A model generated the notes under the pieces. It did no database searches. It had not been told where the DNA came from and saw only the letters and a program-made list of their open reading frames with translations. Position numbers and translations under genes: made by a program. From Methylomonas methanica MC09 (GTDB lineage: Bacteria; Pseudomonadota; Gammaproteobacteria; Methylococcales; Methylomonadaceae), in NCBI RefSeq assembly GCF_000214665.1, contig NC_015572.1, positions 3,720,001-3,784,000 of the forward strand: a stretch of 64,000 nt of DNA, read 5' to 3'. Shown in pieces: positions 1 to 9,449 of this stretch; the stretch's first letter is position 1; every line of letters starts with the position of its first letter.

Positions 1-2861
1 TCGCGGTGGCCGACGATGTAATCGGCATCCGCAAAGGTCGTGCCCAGTACCGCACCGTCTATTTTGGTCGGCACGGCCCGGTCCGGACCGGCGGCCAGCC
101 CGCTAACGTCCAATTCCACGCAACTATTTTGCGTCAGGAATCCGGGGTCTGCCAAAGTACGCCAGGAGCAAACTTGTACAGTGCCCTGCACTATCGGCAG
201 ATGAATACTGGCGGTCGTTAAGTCGCCGACGCCGTCCAAGGCAAAGTCCGCCGTACTGCCCAGGTTGACGCCGCTGCCTCTTTTATCCGGCGTAAATTGC
301 GACTGGAAGCCGAAGTCCCACAAGCGCGCGGCGTCGCCCCAACGATTTCCGGAGTCCTGAATGCCGACGATCAAGGGGCGATCCAGCCGATACGATTCGG
401 CAATCAGGCAGCCGCTGTCAATACAAAACGGCCCGTTCATGGCAGTGGTATAAGCATTAATGGGGAACCCGCCGTTTCCCCCTTTCCAGCCGTTCATGCC
501 CGGGTAACCGCCGTCGTTGAACTTATCGATGCTCCAGCATTTTTCCGCACCGAGCGGGTCGCTACCGCAGCCGTAGAAAAATGTTGATTTAGCAAACTCA
601 GTGAATAACGGAATATCCCGGGCAAAGCGCCATAGTTTGATTTGATCTTCCGGTGTCGAAGTACCGCCACCACCAGGGCCGCCGAAAGGTTCATCAGGTA
701 CCCAATAGGTCGTATCGAACATTCCGAGCTCAGTGGCCCGTATATTCATGCGACCGATGAAGTCTTCCAGCGAGCCGCCGCTTTGTTTGGCGACATGTTC
801 TGCGATGGCTGCCGCCGCATCATTACCCGAGGTCAGCATCATGCCTTGCAACAGCAGCTCCAGGGTTTGGGTTTCCCCGGGAACCAAGCCCTCTCCTTCC
901 GGCCCGCCGACTCTGCTACCCCCTACATTACCCGCACCCTCGCTGACTTCGACAACATCGGTAAGGGCAACTTGCCCATCGTTGACGGCTTCCACCGCCA
1001 GCAGCAATACCATGACTTTGGTGACGCTCGCCATCTGCACTTCGGTCAATTCGCCGGCTGCGGTTTGGGTAAACAATTCGCCATCGTTCAGATTGAAGTC
1101 CCCCACCTTGTCGTCCGCCAACATGGCCCGGACATTGGGCGGTGCATCGTTCGGCGAGGTCAGGCCGGGGGCATAGTCCAACGTCACGCCCAGCGAGTCC
1201 GGCGTCTGGTCCAATTGACTGTGACTGATCAGGTAAGGCTGCTGGATTGAACCAAAATCGTAGACGTTATTGCGGGTTTCCCAAACATAGAGTCTTAGAT
1301 CGTCCCGGTCCGCCAGCGCCGAGTCGTGGTAAAAAACCGGCGTCACAAAATCGTCCGTGAGCAAGGGCAGATTTAACGCGGCGTCGGCAAACGCGACACT
1401 TGATCCGGTGCCGCGTAAATTCAGTCCGGACACCATGGAACCGGCCGATACAGGATTGCCGAGATTGTCTACTCGCCAATAGTGGTTGGCTAAACGGCCC
1501 TGGTCATTTTGATAACTGACCACAAACAGTCCATCCTTTAAATGCGAAACGCTCAGCTCGGTATCGGCGCTCGGTTCGCCGAAGTCGTTGCTGTCGTAAC
1601 GTCCATAGACCTCGCCGTTATTCCTGTCAATCAGCCAAGTCACAAAACGCAGCTTGCCGCGGTCCGTGCGAATCGGCGTCGCCACTTGGTAATTGCCGTT
1701 ATCCAGTACACGCTGTGTAATCGCATACGCTTCTACACGTACTTTGGCATTCTCACCATAGCCACGGCCGCTAAAATAAGTGAAAGAACCGTCGCCCGCT
1801 ATTTGCCAAGTACGTAGCCACAAGTTATCGCCGGAGCGCAGAGCGGCAACAAAAGGATCCACCGTAAGGTCAGGCGATAGGTCTCCCGAAAGCGGCAGCA
1901 GTTTTATGTCAAACCCGGCAAAACTGTCGGATGCCTTCATAAAAACGGGGGCGTGTGTGGCAGCATCCAACGTAAAGCTATATAACTTGGCACCGGCACC
2001 AGTGCCGGCCGCTGCCACGATCGCCGTTTTGGTCGGCCCTTCCGGCAAGCCGCCCAAATGAATGATATCCACCTCGTTGGGTTTACCCGGCTCGGTGCCG
2101 AAAACCGGTGGCAAGTCGCGTTGCGTAGGACCGTTAAACACGTCAAAAGGCACTGCAGGCGGATGGCAGCCGGCGAGTTGAACGGTCTTATTGGCGCTCA
2201 GAATTTCGGGATGCCCGTCGGCTTGTATCGACAACTGAGTTTGCCGTATCGAACCGAGCGTAGCCTCGCGAAGCGTAATACTGTAATGGTGGTCTTCCGC
2301 AGAGGCGGTATTGGAATTTCCCAGATCATCGGAAAACGTGATAGTAGCGGTATCGAAAGGCCTTAATCCGGGACTGCCGCCGCTCATGGAAAGCTCGCCT
2401 TCGATCACGTACGTCGCCAGATTATTGGCATCGCAGCGAGTGGTTACCCTGGCTTCAGCCTCTAACTTGGCATCCGCCATAGCTGAGACGGGGTAGACGT
2501 TGTCCCCTGCGGGCCCCGGTGCGCGGCCGAACAAAGACTTAAAATATGCCAAATCGGCTACATTCACAAAGCCGTTTTTGTCGAAATCGGCTTGGACCGA
2601 TGGCGTACCGAAGACCGATTTGAAAAAAGCCAAATCGGCTACATTCACAAAGGCATTGTTGTCGAAGTCGGCATCGCAGCGATCTCCGAAGCCGTCGCCA
2701 TCGCTGTCCGTTTGGCTTGGATTCGCGCGAAAAATACAATTATCGAATCTGTCCTCGATGCCGTCCGCATCCGAATCGGCTAGCACCGGGAAGCAGACAG
2801 TCAGCGAAATCAGAAAACAACCGACTTTAGCGATACGTTTAGTTCTATATCCGTGCGACAT
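1..2861 (-). CDS. Secreted S11-type serine peptidase (D-Ala-D-Ala carboxypeptidase-like) with dockerin-like loops, 3' end outside window
   Basis: The frame is open from an ATG at 2861 to the left edge, giving at least 953 residues; the end is outside the window. A signal peptide (about residues 1-28) is followed by thrombospondin type-3-like Asp-rich repeats (about 29-63) and two dockerin-like calcium loops, DFDNNAFVNVAD near 65-76 and DFDKNGFVNVAD near 92-103. A long middle region (about 120-590) is unrecognised. The C-terminal part has the penicillin-binding serine peptidase motifs: SVTK with S612 and K615, SGN at 678-680, and a KGG at 793 where KTG is usual. Spacing fits family S11 (DacA/PBP5). 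The start has a strong AGGAGG site. The cohesin-like PEP-CTERM gene lies 14 bp upstream on the same strand, so the two are probably co-transcribed. Substrate and true activity are unknown. Confidence 0.8.
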   Translation of the reverse strand, partial: MSHGYRTKRIAKVGCFLISLTVCFPVLADSDADGIEDRFDNCIFRANPSQTDSDGDGFGDRCDADFDNNAFVNVADLAFFKSVFGTPSVQADFDKNGFVNVADLAYFKSLFGRAPGPAGDNVYPVSAMADAKLEAEARVTTRCDANNLATYVIEGELSMSGGSPGLRPFDTATITFSDDLGNSNTASAEDHHYSITLREATLGSIRQTQLSIQADGHPEILSANKTVQLAGCHPPAVPFDVFNGPTQRDLPPVFGTEPGKPNEVDIIHLGGLPEGPTKTAIVAAAGTGAGAKLYSFTLDAATHAPVFMKASDSFAGFDIKLLPLSGDLSPDLTVDPFVAALRSGDNLWLRTWQIAGDGSFTYFSGRGYGENAKVRVEAYAITQRVLDNGNYQVATPIRTDRGKLRFVTWLIDRNNGEVYGRYDSNDFGEPSADTELSVSHLKDGLFVVSYQNDQGRLANHYWRVDNLGNPVSAGSMVSGLNLRGTGSSVAFADAALNLPLLTDDFVTPVFYHDSALADRDDLRLYVWETRNNVYDFGSIQQPYLISHSQLDQTPDSLGVTLDYAPGLTSPNDAPPNVRAMLADDKVGDFNLNDGELFTQTAAGELTEVQMASVTKVMVLLLAVEAVNDGQVALTDVVEVSEGAGNVGGSRVGGPEGEGLVPGETQTLELLLQGMMLTSGNDAAAAIAEHVAKQSGGSLEDFIGRMNIRATELGMFDTTYWVPDEPFGGPGGGGTSTPEDQIKLWRFARDIPLFTEFAKSTFFYGCGSDPLGAEKCWSIDKFNDGGYPGMNGWKGGNGGFPINAYTTAMNGPFCIDSGCLIAESYRLDRPLIVGIQDSGNRWGDAARLWDFGFQSQFTPDKRGSGVNLGSTADFALDGVGDLTTASIHLPIVQGTVQVCSWRTLADPGFLTQNSCVELDVSGLAAGPDRAVPTKIDGAVLGTTFADADYIVGHR

Positions 2862-2875
2862 GTGAGCCTCCTGGG

Positions 2876-3451
2876 TTAACGCCGACGACGCGTAACCAGC
2901 AAACCCAAACCGCCGGCAAAAAACCAAATTGCCGCTGGAAGCGGTACCGCCGTAATCTGCACGCTGGCTCCGCTTAGATTCACGTCTTGTACGGCAAGCG
3001 TTGTGGCATTAAAAAATTCACCCCAGGTGCTATTGATCGCCAAATCGATAACCCCGCTACCGGCACCGGTGAGCGATACCTCAATCGTGCCGAGTACATT
3101 CAATCCGCTCAAGCCACTAAAATCGCCGAAATGAATTTCGTAATCGTTGTCGGCGGTTCCTTCCGGCCCGGAATGACCGGAAAAGCTTTCATCCGCATCA
3201 TTCAGAAAAAAATCGGACGGTGTGAAACCGGCAAACGCCAAGGGACCGTTTAACGTTAGATCGATGCCGCCGCCCAAAGTCGGGTCATCGAAATCCATCC
3301 ATAAATCTAAACTAACCATGCCAGCCGAGACATCGACGGTCTGCTCCGCCGGCGATAAAAACAGCGCATTGCTGGCGACAGCGGTTTGGGCGGCAACAAA
3401 CAGCGCAACAGCGAGTGCGACGTGACACAGCTTTGATAATACGATTTTCAT
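2876..3451 (-). CDS. PEP-CTERM (VPLPA-type) surface protein with cohesin-like domain
   Basis: The 191-residue protein has a signal peptide (about 1-26), a beta-rich body (about 28-165) and a C-terminal sorting signal: VPLPAAIWFF, a hydrophobic segment and a terminal RRRR. The VPLPA/PEP-CTERM signal is recognised by exosortase/archaeosortase-type systems, so the protein is probably processed at the envelope. The body begins with a 'SPAEQTVDVSAG' stretch and continues as alternating beta segments with an acidic, Asn/Asp-rich middle, which resembles cohesin (type I/II) folds. That assignment is my pattern reading, not a profile hit. The gene immediately precedes the dockerin-like peptidase gene, which strengthens the idea of a cohesin-dockerin pair. 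An AGGAAA ribosome site precedes the ATG. Confidence 0.65.
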   Translation of the reverse strand: MKIVLSKLCHVALAVALFVAAQTAVASNALFLSPAEQTVDVSAGMVSLDLWMDFDDPTLGGGIDLTLNGPLAFAGFTPSDFFLNDADESFSGHSGPEGTADNDYEIHFGDFSGLSGLNVLGTIEVSLTGAGSGVIDLAINSTWGEFFNATTLAVQDVNLSGASVQITAVPLPAAIWFFAGGLGLLVTRRRR

Positions 3452-3497
3452 GATATTTTCCTCTTGATTTCGAAGACTCTGCCCTAATCGCCAGAAT

Positions 3498-4208
3498 TTA
3501 AGGCTTTTGTTGGTTTCGGGTTAAACCCAACAAAACGCCGATGCCTGCCAAGAACAACGAAAACGAGGTCGGCAACGGAACCGCAGTGGGTACCGCCAAG
3601 CCGCCTATGGATACCTGTAATGGCGCGTTTCCGGCGACAGTGCGACCACGAATGGTGGCGCGGCCGTTGGTGTCGTACGCGTCGGCATTGGTGAGAATTT
3701 CAATCGGGAACGATTCTTCGTGAGTTTCCAAGGTCAAATTACCTAAAAACAAGGGAAAGCCGAAGGTCAATAACAGGTTATCGCCATCCGCAGAGCGCTC
3801 CACGAAGGTGGGCCCGCGATCACCAGCCGCATCGCTACGATAATGAATGTCGGTTTGCCAGCCGGCATAACCATTTAGGCTGATACTGTCTATCAAGACG
3901 TCATCGGCAGTAATATTGATCGGCCCCAACAGCTGTAAAGCAAAAACCAGGCTGTCGGCGAGATTTGAGCGAATCACCTGATTGGTGACTTCGCCGTGTC
4001 CCACGAAAAAAGCAATGCTCGGGTCCAGGTCGTAAGCCAAACTGTTTGCGTAAACAACGCTTCCGTTAAGCGCCGGCGTTCCGGACAGGCTAGTCCCGGG
4101 CAAAAATGCCGAAGCGCCCGGCGCCACCACTGCGGCAAGCACTGGGGTAGTAAAAAGGCTGGAAAATACCGCTGCACTAACCAGACGGACTAATGTGTTG
4201 ATGTTCAT
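3498..4208 (-). CDS. PEP-CTERM (VPLPTS-type) secreted protein, function unknown
   Basis: The frame extends upstream, but the start at 4208 is preferred because it follows a GGAGGG ribosome site and begins a clear signal peptide (MNINTLVRLVSAAVFSS..., cleaved near residue 27). The product is about 236 residues. The mature part is beta-rich with no motif I recognise. The C-terminus reads VPLPTSFSLFLAGIGVLLG followed by a short basic tail, a PEP-CTERM-family sorting signal. It lies about 47 bp upstream of the cohesin-like gene on the same strand and is probably part of the same surface-protein group. No enzymatic motif is visible. Confidence 0.7.
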   Translation of the reverse strand: MNINTLVRLVSAAVFSSLFTTPVLAAVVAPGASAFLPGTSLSGTPALNGSVVYANSLAYDLDPSIAFFVGHGEVTNQVIRSNLADSLVFALQLLGPINITADDVLIDSISLNGYAGWQTDIHYRSDAAGDRGPTFVERSADGDNLLLTFGFPLFLGNLTLETHEESFPIEILTNADAYDTNGRATIRGRTVAGNAPLQVSIGGLAVPTAVPLPTSFSLFLAGIGVLLGLTRNQQKP

Positions 4209-4317
4209 GAATAAACCCTCCAAAGTTGTTCGATTCCCGTCGGAAATTCTCGGCGTCACGCCGCAGCGTCCAATGAGCGCTAAACCGGCTGACGCAAAAC
4301 GTCTATCGAGATTGAAT

Positions 4318-4836
4318 TTACAAGCGGCAATACCCGGCATTCGGCGCGCCGGTCTTGGGGTCTGTTGTGCCTTCCACAAACTCGCCGCCAACAGAAATAC
4401 AGTCGGATATCATTTGATTGCATTCGCTTACGCTCCAGCAGTACGGTACGCCGCCGGTATCGTCCCCACCCTTGCTGCCGAAGGTATTCGAGCCCTGATA
4501 GGTGCTTGAGCGCTGATCGCCTTCGCAATCGACACCAACATCGCACGCGTATTTATCCACCAGTACGCATGAGAGATTTTGAGTTAAATTAGTGGACCCG
4601 CTGCTTGCGCACGACCACACTTCGCATTCATGGTAATACTCGTGAATGGCGCATCGGGTGTGGGTGTGCCGATAAACGGTTTTTTCAGTCGATTCCTTGA
4701 TGGCCAGGTCATCTATCTTTGCGCTATCGCCGATAACGACCAAGTCCAGCTTGGTTTTATCGGTGGTTTCGGCTGACGTCAGCACTGGGAATACCAGCGC
4801 CGTGATCATTGCTATTAATAGTGTTGAGCGTTTCAT
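4318..4836 (-). CDS. Secreted Cys-rich protein of unknown function
   Basis: The 172-residue product starts with a typical signal peptide (MKRSTLLIAMITALVFPVLTSA). The mature part contains ten cysteines, all within about the last 115 residues, which suggests a disulfide-stabilised periplasmic or extracellular protein. I do not recognise a family. A GGAAGG ribosome site sits just upstream of the ATG. It lies 109 bp upstream of the start of the VPLPTS protein in the same direction, and could share its transcript. Confidence 0.6.
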   Translation of the reverse strand: MKRSTLLIAMITALVFPVLTSAETTDKTKLDLVVIGDSAKIDDLAIKESTEKTVYRHTHTRCAIHEYYHECEVWSCASSGSTNLTQNLSCVLVDKYACDVGVDCEGDQRSSTYQGSNTFGSKGGDDTGGVPYCWSVSECNQMISDCISVGGEFVEGTTDPKTGAPNAGYCRL

Positions 4837-5376
4837 AATTACCTTCCGTTTGGTGATGTGTTGAAAGTGAATCGGTTTCGTAACTATCGCGTCCGCCGGC
4901 GTTCAAAACTAAAGCCGAATCACCGCACCTCGCGAGCAAGGCGAATTCACCGATCGACCAAGGATTAAAGCGAATCTGCCTTGGCCAAATATTTCAAGAC
5001 GGAGACAACTTAAGCGCTCGATCTCTTTTATTCCTCTTTTAGCGGTGTGCTGCAACAGACGGCTACGGCGGTTCGTCACACTCTATGCGGAAAACAGCCT
5101 GACTCAAATTGGCTGTCGGGATCACATGCGCGGTATATTTATGGAAGTCTGCAAGACCCAAAGCCAGCGCAACGACCCTTTGAGCCCGACCTACACCGCA
5201 CAGCACAGATCGGTCAACTTGATCTCTAAGAGCAGCAAATCGAAGATCACACGCCCGATCGAAAACGGCCAGAGGTAAGACAGATACGTTTGCGTTTTGA
5301 AAGTAATGCTAAACCTAAGCGTAGTAGGAATGAATCACCCAAAACGGGGGAAAGGCGGCTGGGTCAGGTTTGTAAA
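4837..5376. other. Intergenic region, 540 bp
   Basis: No convincing gene. Short open frames around 5045-5278 have no ribosome site and no recognisable product. The promoter for the minus-strand secreted-protein genes should lie in the left part, but I see no strong consensus. Confidence 0.5.
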
Positions 5377-6768
5377 TCAAACCGACGTATGGAGCGAGGG
5401 TAATGGGATAGTGACTGGAATACGTAATGAGCAACAAGTACCCCGTCCCAAAGTACTGTTAACCACAATGTCGCCGTCAATAGCTCGAGCCAAGCTTTTC
5501 GCGATATTCAAACCCAGGCCCAGTCCACCCTGTTCGGCGGAGTTTTCACCCTGAGTAAATTCTTCGCACGCTTTGTCCAGTAGTTCCCGCGGCATGCCTG
5601 GACCACGGTCTATAACCTGTATTTCCAGCATCGCAGCTGTTCGTCGCACACCGAGCAGCACTTTTGCGCCTTTGGCGTGAGTAAACGCGTTAGAAAGAAA
5701 ATTTCTTAGAATGCGTTCGATAATTTGATAGTCTGAGAAGACAGGATATGACGAATGAACAACCTTTAAAGAGCCATTATCGCCTTGAATAATCGGGCAG
5801 AATTCCTTTCCTAAACTATACAAAACGTGTCCAATCTCAAAGGTCTCCTTGTGTACAAAAACGGGCTGATCGCTTTCTTGAATAGATGTTCTTAATATTT
5901 CTTCGATAAGATAGTTTGCAGCGCTTATTGAGCGTGAGGCAATATCGATCTGTTCTTTTTGAGAATCCGTAAGCCGGTCAAGCTTCATATTAAAAATGGC
6001 GTAACTTAGCGAATTAATGGGCTGCCGTAAATCATGACCGATCTGTCTGACTAATTTCTCTCGCAGTTTATTCAATTGGTCCAAATTCAGGTTTTTCTCA
6101 GCCAGCATCCTTTGCAGATGGTGCTGCTTAAAGGTTAAATGTAAAAGCCTGACCTGGCGAATATAAAGCCAATATCCAACACACAGCATGAGCACAAACA
6201 TTGTGGTCAATGGAAATAATACAGCAGCATCAGACGAATATTGATGCTTTATAATAAGAACATAAGAGATGCCTGCAGAAAATAGCGTAATTTTACTAAG
6301 AATAAATCCGGAGAAAGGTTTTATAGAAATTACAGCCTGTAGCGATAAAAAGGCCATTACCAATATCAATGCGATAATTGGATTCGCTGATTGCTCCGCC
6401 ATGATATTAATAGGCAAACAAACGGCGATAGCAAAATCTTCCTGAAGTTCTGTGGATATGACGGTGTTAACTTGATTAGGGTCTTTTTTATATTTATACA
6501 ATTGTTGCCAAGCATTTAAGCTAATCAGGATGTAAGCGCATCCGAGATATATGCAGGCGGAGATCACATTTAAACCGAAGTTACACAGCAATATGGCTAA
6601 AAATGTACAGATATTTATTTGAAAAGCTGAATATAACGCAATTTCTGTCGGTCTTTTTGTGGCCAGTTTAGCTGTGATTTCATTGCCATAGGGACTGTCC
6701 CTGGCACCTAGCCAAGTCAGTGGTTTTGTTTCAAACTCTACGCATGCTTCTTCTTTATTTGGTTTCAT
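5377..6768 (-). CDS. Membrane sensor histidine kinase
   Basis: The 463-residue protein has a hydrophobic N-terminal half with about six predicted membrane segments (roughly 40-205) and no large periplasmic domain, then a short coiled coil. The HisKA region carries GHDLRQP with the probable phospho-accepting His at 245. The HATPase domain follows: N box RNFLSNAFTHAKG, G1 box DRGPGMP and G2 box GLGLGLNIAKS. It has no receiver domain. Its start overlaps the end of the preceding membrane-protein gene by 14 bp, so translation is probably coupled. With the LuxR-type regulator at 7300-7905 it forms a likely two-component operon. The signal is unknown. Confidence 0.88.
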   Translation of the reverse strand: MKPNKEEACVEFETKPLTWLGARDSPYGNEITAKLATKRPTEIALYSAFQINICTFLAILLCNFGLNVISACIYLGCAYILISLNAWQQLYKYKKDPNQVNTVISTELQEDFAIAVCLPINIMAEQSANPIIALILVMAFLSLQAVISIKPFSGFILSKITLFSAGISYVLIIKHQYSSDAAVLFPLTTMFVLMLCVGYWLYIRQVRLLHLTFKQHHLQRMLAEKNLNLDQLNKLREKLVRQIGHDLRQPINSLSYAIFNMKLDRLTDSQKEQIDIASRSISAANYLIEEILRTSIQESDQPVFVHKETFEIGHVLYSLGKEFCPIIQGDNGSLKVVHSSYPVFSDYQIIERILRNFLSNAFTHAKGAKVLLGVRRTAAMLEIQVIDRGPGMPRELLDKACEEFTQGENSAEQGGLGLGLNIAKSLARAIDGDIVVNSTLGRGTCCSLRIPVTIPLPSLHTSV

Positions 6769-7264
6769 AACATGTTTTAATGTTGATGAAATTTATTTTT
6801 AATAGAATATAGAATGCTGCAGGGATAATAAACAATAACGGCAAAGCCCTCATCGTGTTGCAGAAAGTCATATGAGCCAGCGCCCGCCCGCAAGCTGTTA
6901 ATGCAATTTTTGCGTCGCACATTTCCATCGTGTAAAACTGGTAAAGCTCCGCCGGGATTTCGGTAAAAAACCGAATGACCGATGAAAGAAAAATCAATGG
7001 GAAAAATACGGCTATGGCGCAAATGTGATAGGGGAGCATTCTTTTCCAGCCATACTTAAATCCATAGTAATTAACCGTATATGCCGCCATAAAAAAAATA
7101 ATTTCAGGCGTCAGTTGAGGAGATGAGGGTTTGTAACCATCAATATACTTAGCCAGTATGTGGTCTGACAAATTAGCACCGTAATGATTGACCACACTTA
7201 AAACTGAAACCAATATCGTGATTTTCGCGTAACGCAGAACCGTATGACTCGAGTACAAATTCAT
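6755..7264 (-). CDS. Integral membrane protein of unknown function
   Basis: The 169-residue protein has about four hydrophobic segments (roughly 12-30, 50-70, 78-98 and 136-158). I do not recognise a family; it resembles the membrane-embedded sensor regions found at the start of signalling proteins. It sits between the response regulator and the histidine kinase on the same strand and overlaps the kinase gene, so it may be an accessory sensor subunit for that kinase. That role is an inference from position only. Confidence 0.6.
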   Translation of the reverse strand: MNLYSSHTVLRYAKITILVSVLSVVNHYGANLSDHILAKYIDGYKPSSPQLTPEIIFFMAAYTVNYYGFKYGWKRMLPYHICAIAVFFPLIFLSSVIRFFTEIPAELYQFYTMEMCDAKIALTACGRALAHMTFCNTMRALPLLFIIPAAFYILLKINFINIKTCYETK

Positions 7265-7299
7265 TTTCTTATACTTTAATTTTAATTAAAAATAAGCCT

Positions 7300-7905
7300 T
7301 TATAAAAAACCCTTTTCTCTAGCCCAATCAACCGCCTCATCTCGAGTTGTACATGAGATTGTTTTATAAATTGTTGCGATGTGTGATTTGACTGTTTCGG
7401 GCGATACACCAAGAATTTTTGCGATTTTCTTATTAGAGTGTCCTCGGGCCACCTGAATAAGAATTTCCACCTGCCTTGCCGTAAGATTGTTCTGGCAAAC
7501 AGGGAATTCGAGCTCTACGTCTTCGCCGGTAGTGTTGCGCTCAATGTGCAGTTTTAAACGTTCTAGCGTGATTTCAGGTGGTGAATGCTTCGGATAGTAG
7601 GCCGTAGCGCCGGCCAACAAGCAATTTTTTTTGTCGATCAGGCTTATCGATGAGCTAATGATCACCAGAGGTGTGTTCGGATAAGATTTTACAAACTCAC
7701 TAATCCAGTTAAGGGTGTCTACGCCTGGAATATAAAAGTCCATAATGACAAGTGATGCCATTACACCTACTTCGGACATTGCGGAATTTGGATGATTAAA
7801 GCACTTGATGTCATGATGAGCCGCGACTGAATTCAGTAAATGCTTCATGCCTGCGCTAAATAGCTGATGGTCATCGATGATCCATATTTCTTTACCTGCT
7901 TGCAT
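7300..7905 (-). CDS. LuxR/NarL-family response regulator
   Basis: The 201-residue protein has an N-terminal receiver domain (IIDDHQ acidic pair near residue 10, phospho-acceptor D56 in VIMDFYIPG, conserved Lys in YYPKHS) and a C-terminal LuxR helix-turn-helix (LTARQVEILIQVARGHSNKK, then ILGVSPETVKSH). It is the first gene of the RR-membrane protein-kinase operon. It should be phosphorylated by the kinase encoded at 5377-6768 and bind DNA through its HTH. Targets are unknown; the adjacent surface-protein genes or the iron region are possible but unproven. Confidence 0.88.
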   Translation of the reverse strand: MQAGKEIWIIDDHQLFSAGMKHLLNSVAAHHDIKCFNHPNSAMSEVGVMASLVIMDFYIPGVDTLNWISEFVKSYPNTPLVIISSSISLIDKKNCLLAGATAYYPKHSPPEITLERLKLHIERNTTGEDVELEFPVCQNNLTARQVEILIQVARGHSNKKIAKILGVSPETVKSHIATIYKTISCTTRDEAVDWAREKGFL

Positions 7906-8357
7906 CGTATTTTCCGATATTTATAACGAGTGGCGATTCGCGTTAAGCCGTTCGCGACTGACGTTTCTGTGATTGGCAACAATTGCCGCATCCGCATCTT
8001 GCCGTTTTCGGGCCAGCCAAATTCAAACAAGCTAACAGGATGGATTGAGATAGTTTTATGGTCAGGCGTCGTAGCGTTACTTCAAATCATTTCTTGTTTT
8101 TAAGGGATAATGAATAGGTTTAGCGAATTTCACATTAATTTTCATGTTGGCTGTTTTTCAAAAAGTCACCGATTTGCATATGCTCGCCAATAAGTTGTAC
8201 CAGCAATCATCCGGTTGTAAAAGCGGCGATAGCCCCGCTATCAATTTCGCTTCTTCCATAGCGACACCTGCTACTGATAACCAATCATGCTGCAGCCTTG
8301 GTCATAACAGCAATAATATTTTTGTCACATGATAGCTTCTTCGTCCCGGAGATGTGC
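7906..8357. other. Intergenic region, about 450 bp
   Basis: It separates the two-component operon (leftward) from the truncated receptor (rightward). No credible gene. No Fur-like box is seen here, unlike the region before the full-length receptor copy. Confidence 0.45.
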
Positions 8358-8942
8358 ATAAAAGCAACTCGACATAGCCATCCAGCATTCCCCGTCAGGC
8401 AGCCAATTCTTTAGAAAACTGCATTGGGAAAGTTATGTTCAAGAATGACTGTAATCAGAAGAATATCCACAAAAGGCGGATCGGCGCATTGTTACCGCTG
8501 GGCGCCGTGCTGTGCGGGACGGCCTTTGCCGCCGAACCCGTTCCTGTCGACGACCAAGAAGTCGTCATGGATGATGTCAAGGTCAAGGCCGCCCGCGATA
8601 AAAAAATCAACCGTTTCAAAGCCGACAAATCCAGCACCGGCAGTAAAATAGAACAAGACTTGCGCGACATTCCGCAATCGATCAGCGTCGTTAAAAAAGA
8701 ACTGATCGAATCGCAAAACGCCTTTAACCTGACCGACGCCCTGCGCAACGTCAGCGGCTTAACCATAGCCGCCGGTGAGAGTCGACGCACCGGCGATTCC
8801 ATCACGCTATGCGGCTTTTCCGCCAATTCCGACCAGTATCTGGACGGCGTCAAAGACAACGGCCAATACAGCCGCGACACCTTCTTTATCGAAAAAGCCG
8901 AAGTACTGAAAGGCGCCTCGTCGATTTTGTTCGGCCGCGGCG
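8358..8942 (+). repeat. Duplicated segment, copy A (5' part of TonB receptor gene)
   Basis: This segment is nearly identical to 16622-17206, including about 75 bp before the start codon. The match begins at the AAAAGCAACTCGACATAG stretch and ends at TTCGGCCGCGGCG inside the plug-domain code. Differences are scattered single bases, mostly silent. Confidence 0.9.
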
Positions 8943-8980
8943 GCGCCATCGGCGTAACTTTGGCGGTGAATTTCGATTAA
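8435..8980 (+). pseudogene. Truncated TonB-dependent siderophore receptor (N-terminal fragment)
   Basis: The 181-residue frame begins with the same signal peptide and plug domain as the receptor at 16699-18879 (MFKNDCNQKNI..., DIPQSISVVKKEL, DALRNVSGLTIAAGE). It departs from that protein after LFGRG and ends with GGAIGVTLAVNFD and a stop. A full receptor needs about 700 residues, so no barrel can be made. One substitution removes the Arg in the conserved LRGF motif (LCGF). It lacks a Fur-like box. The tail VTLAVNFD vaguely resembles a last barrel strand, which would fit a large internal deletion, but this is weak. A remnant is the simplest reading. Confidence 0.85.
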
Positions 8981-9449
8981 GCGGAAAACCCGAGGTTACT
9001 GCTCGGATAAGCTTAATCCCGACCACTATCCGTGATGTTACGCCCGGCAACTCAATTCAGCCGATTTCCGGCTTTAGCATGGTAAATCCCACCGATTGTT
9101 TTTTCGTTCAGAGCAGGCAAGTACCACTCTTCGGTTAAGAATACTTGCTTTTCAAGCTGTCCATTATTCGTGGTGGGGTCAGTGAATTCTGCTAGCCTTT
9201 TATCGCGCACACTTGTCTGATACCCCATTCCCAAGTTTTTCAACAATTGCGTTTTACAATTTGTAATCCTAATATTAAAAAGCCGATCTGCTCACTTGTG
9301 TGCCTTGTAGTTGGCATTCGATAACTTCAGGCTTTGTTAGATTTTATTTTGCTGTGGTTATTCGATAATTAGCGACATAACTTTTTCGATCAAGAATTCG
9401 TGGTGGTTTTGTCAATTCTTTTTGGGGGGCAATGGGATATGCATAGATT
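8981..9449. other. Intergenic region, about 470 bp
   Basis: No firm gene. A 64-codon minus-strand frame (9052-9246, LKNLGMGYQTSVRD..., ending GIYHAKAGNRLN) looks protein-like in composition but matches no family I know. It may be the remnant of a gene lost when the receptor was truncated. Confidence 0.35.

Noticed and set aside
2500..2865. 121-codon plus-strand frame over the dockerin region
   Set aside because: Antisense to the peptidase gene, whose frame is open across nearly 2.9 kb with recognisable motifs.
9052..9246. 64-codon minus-strand frame after the truncated receptor
   Set aside because: Protein-like composition but no family, start signal or context; kept only as a possible remnant.
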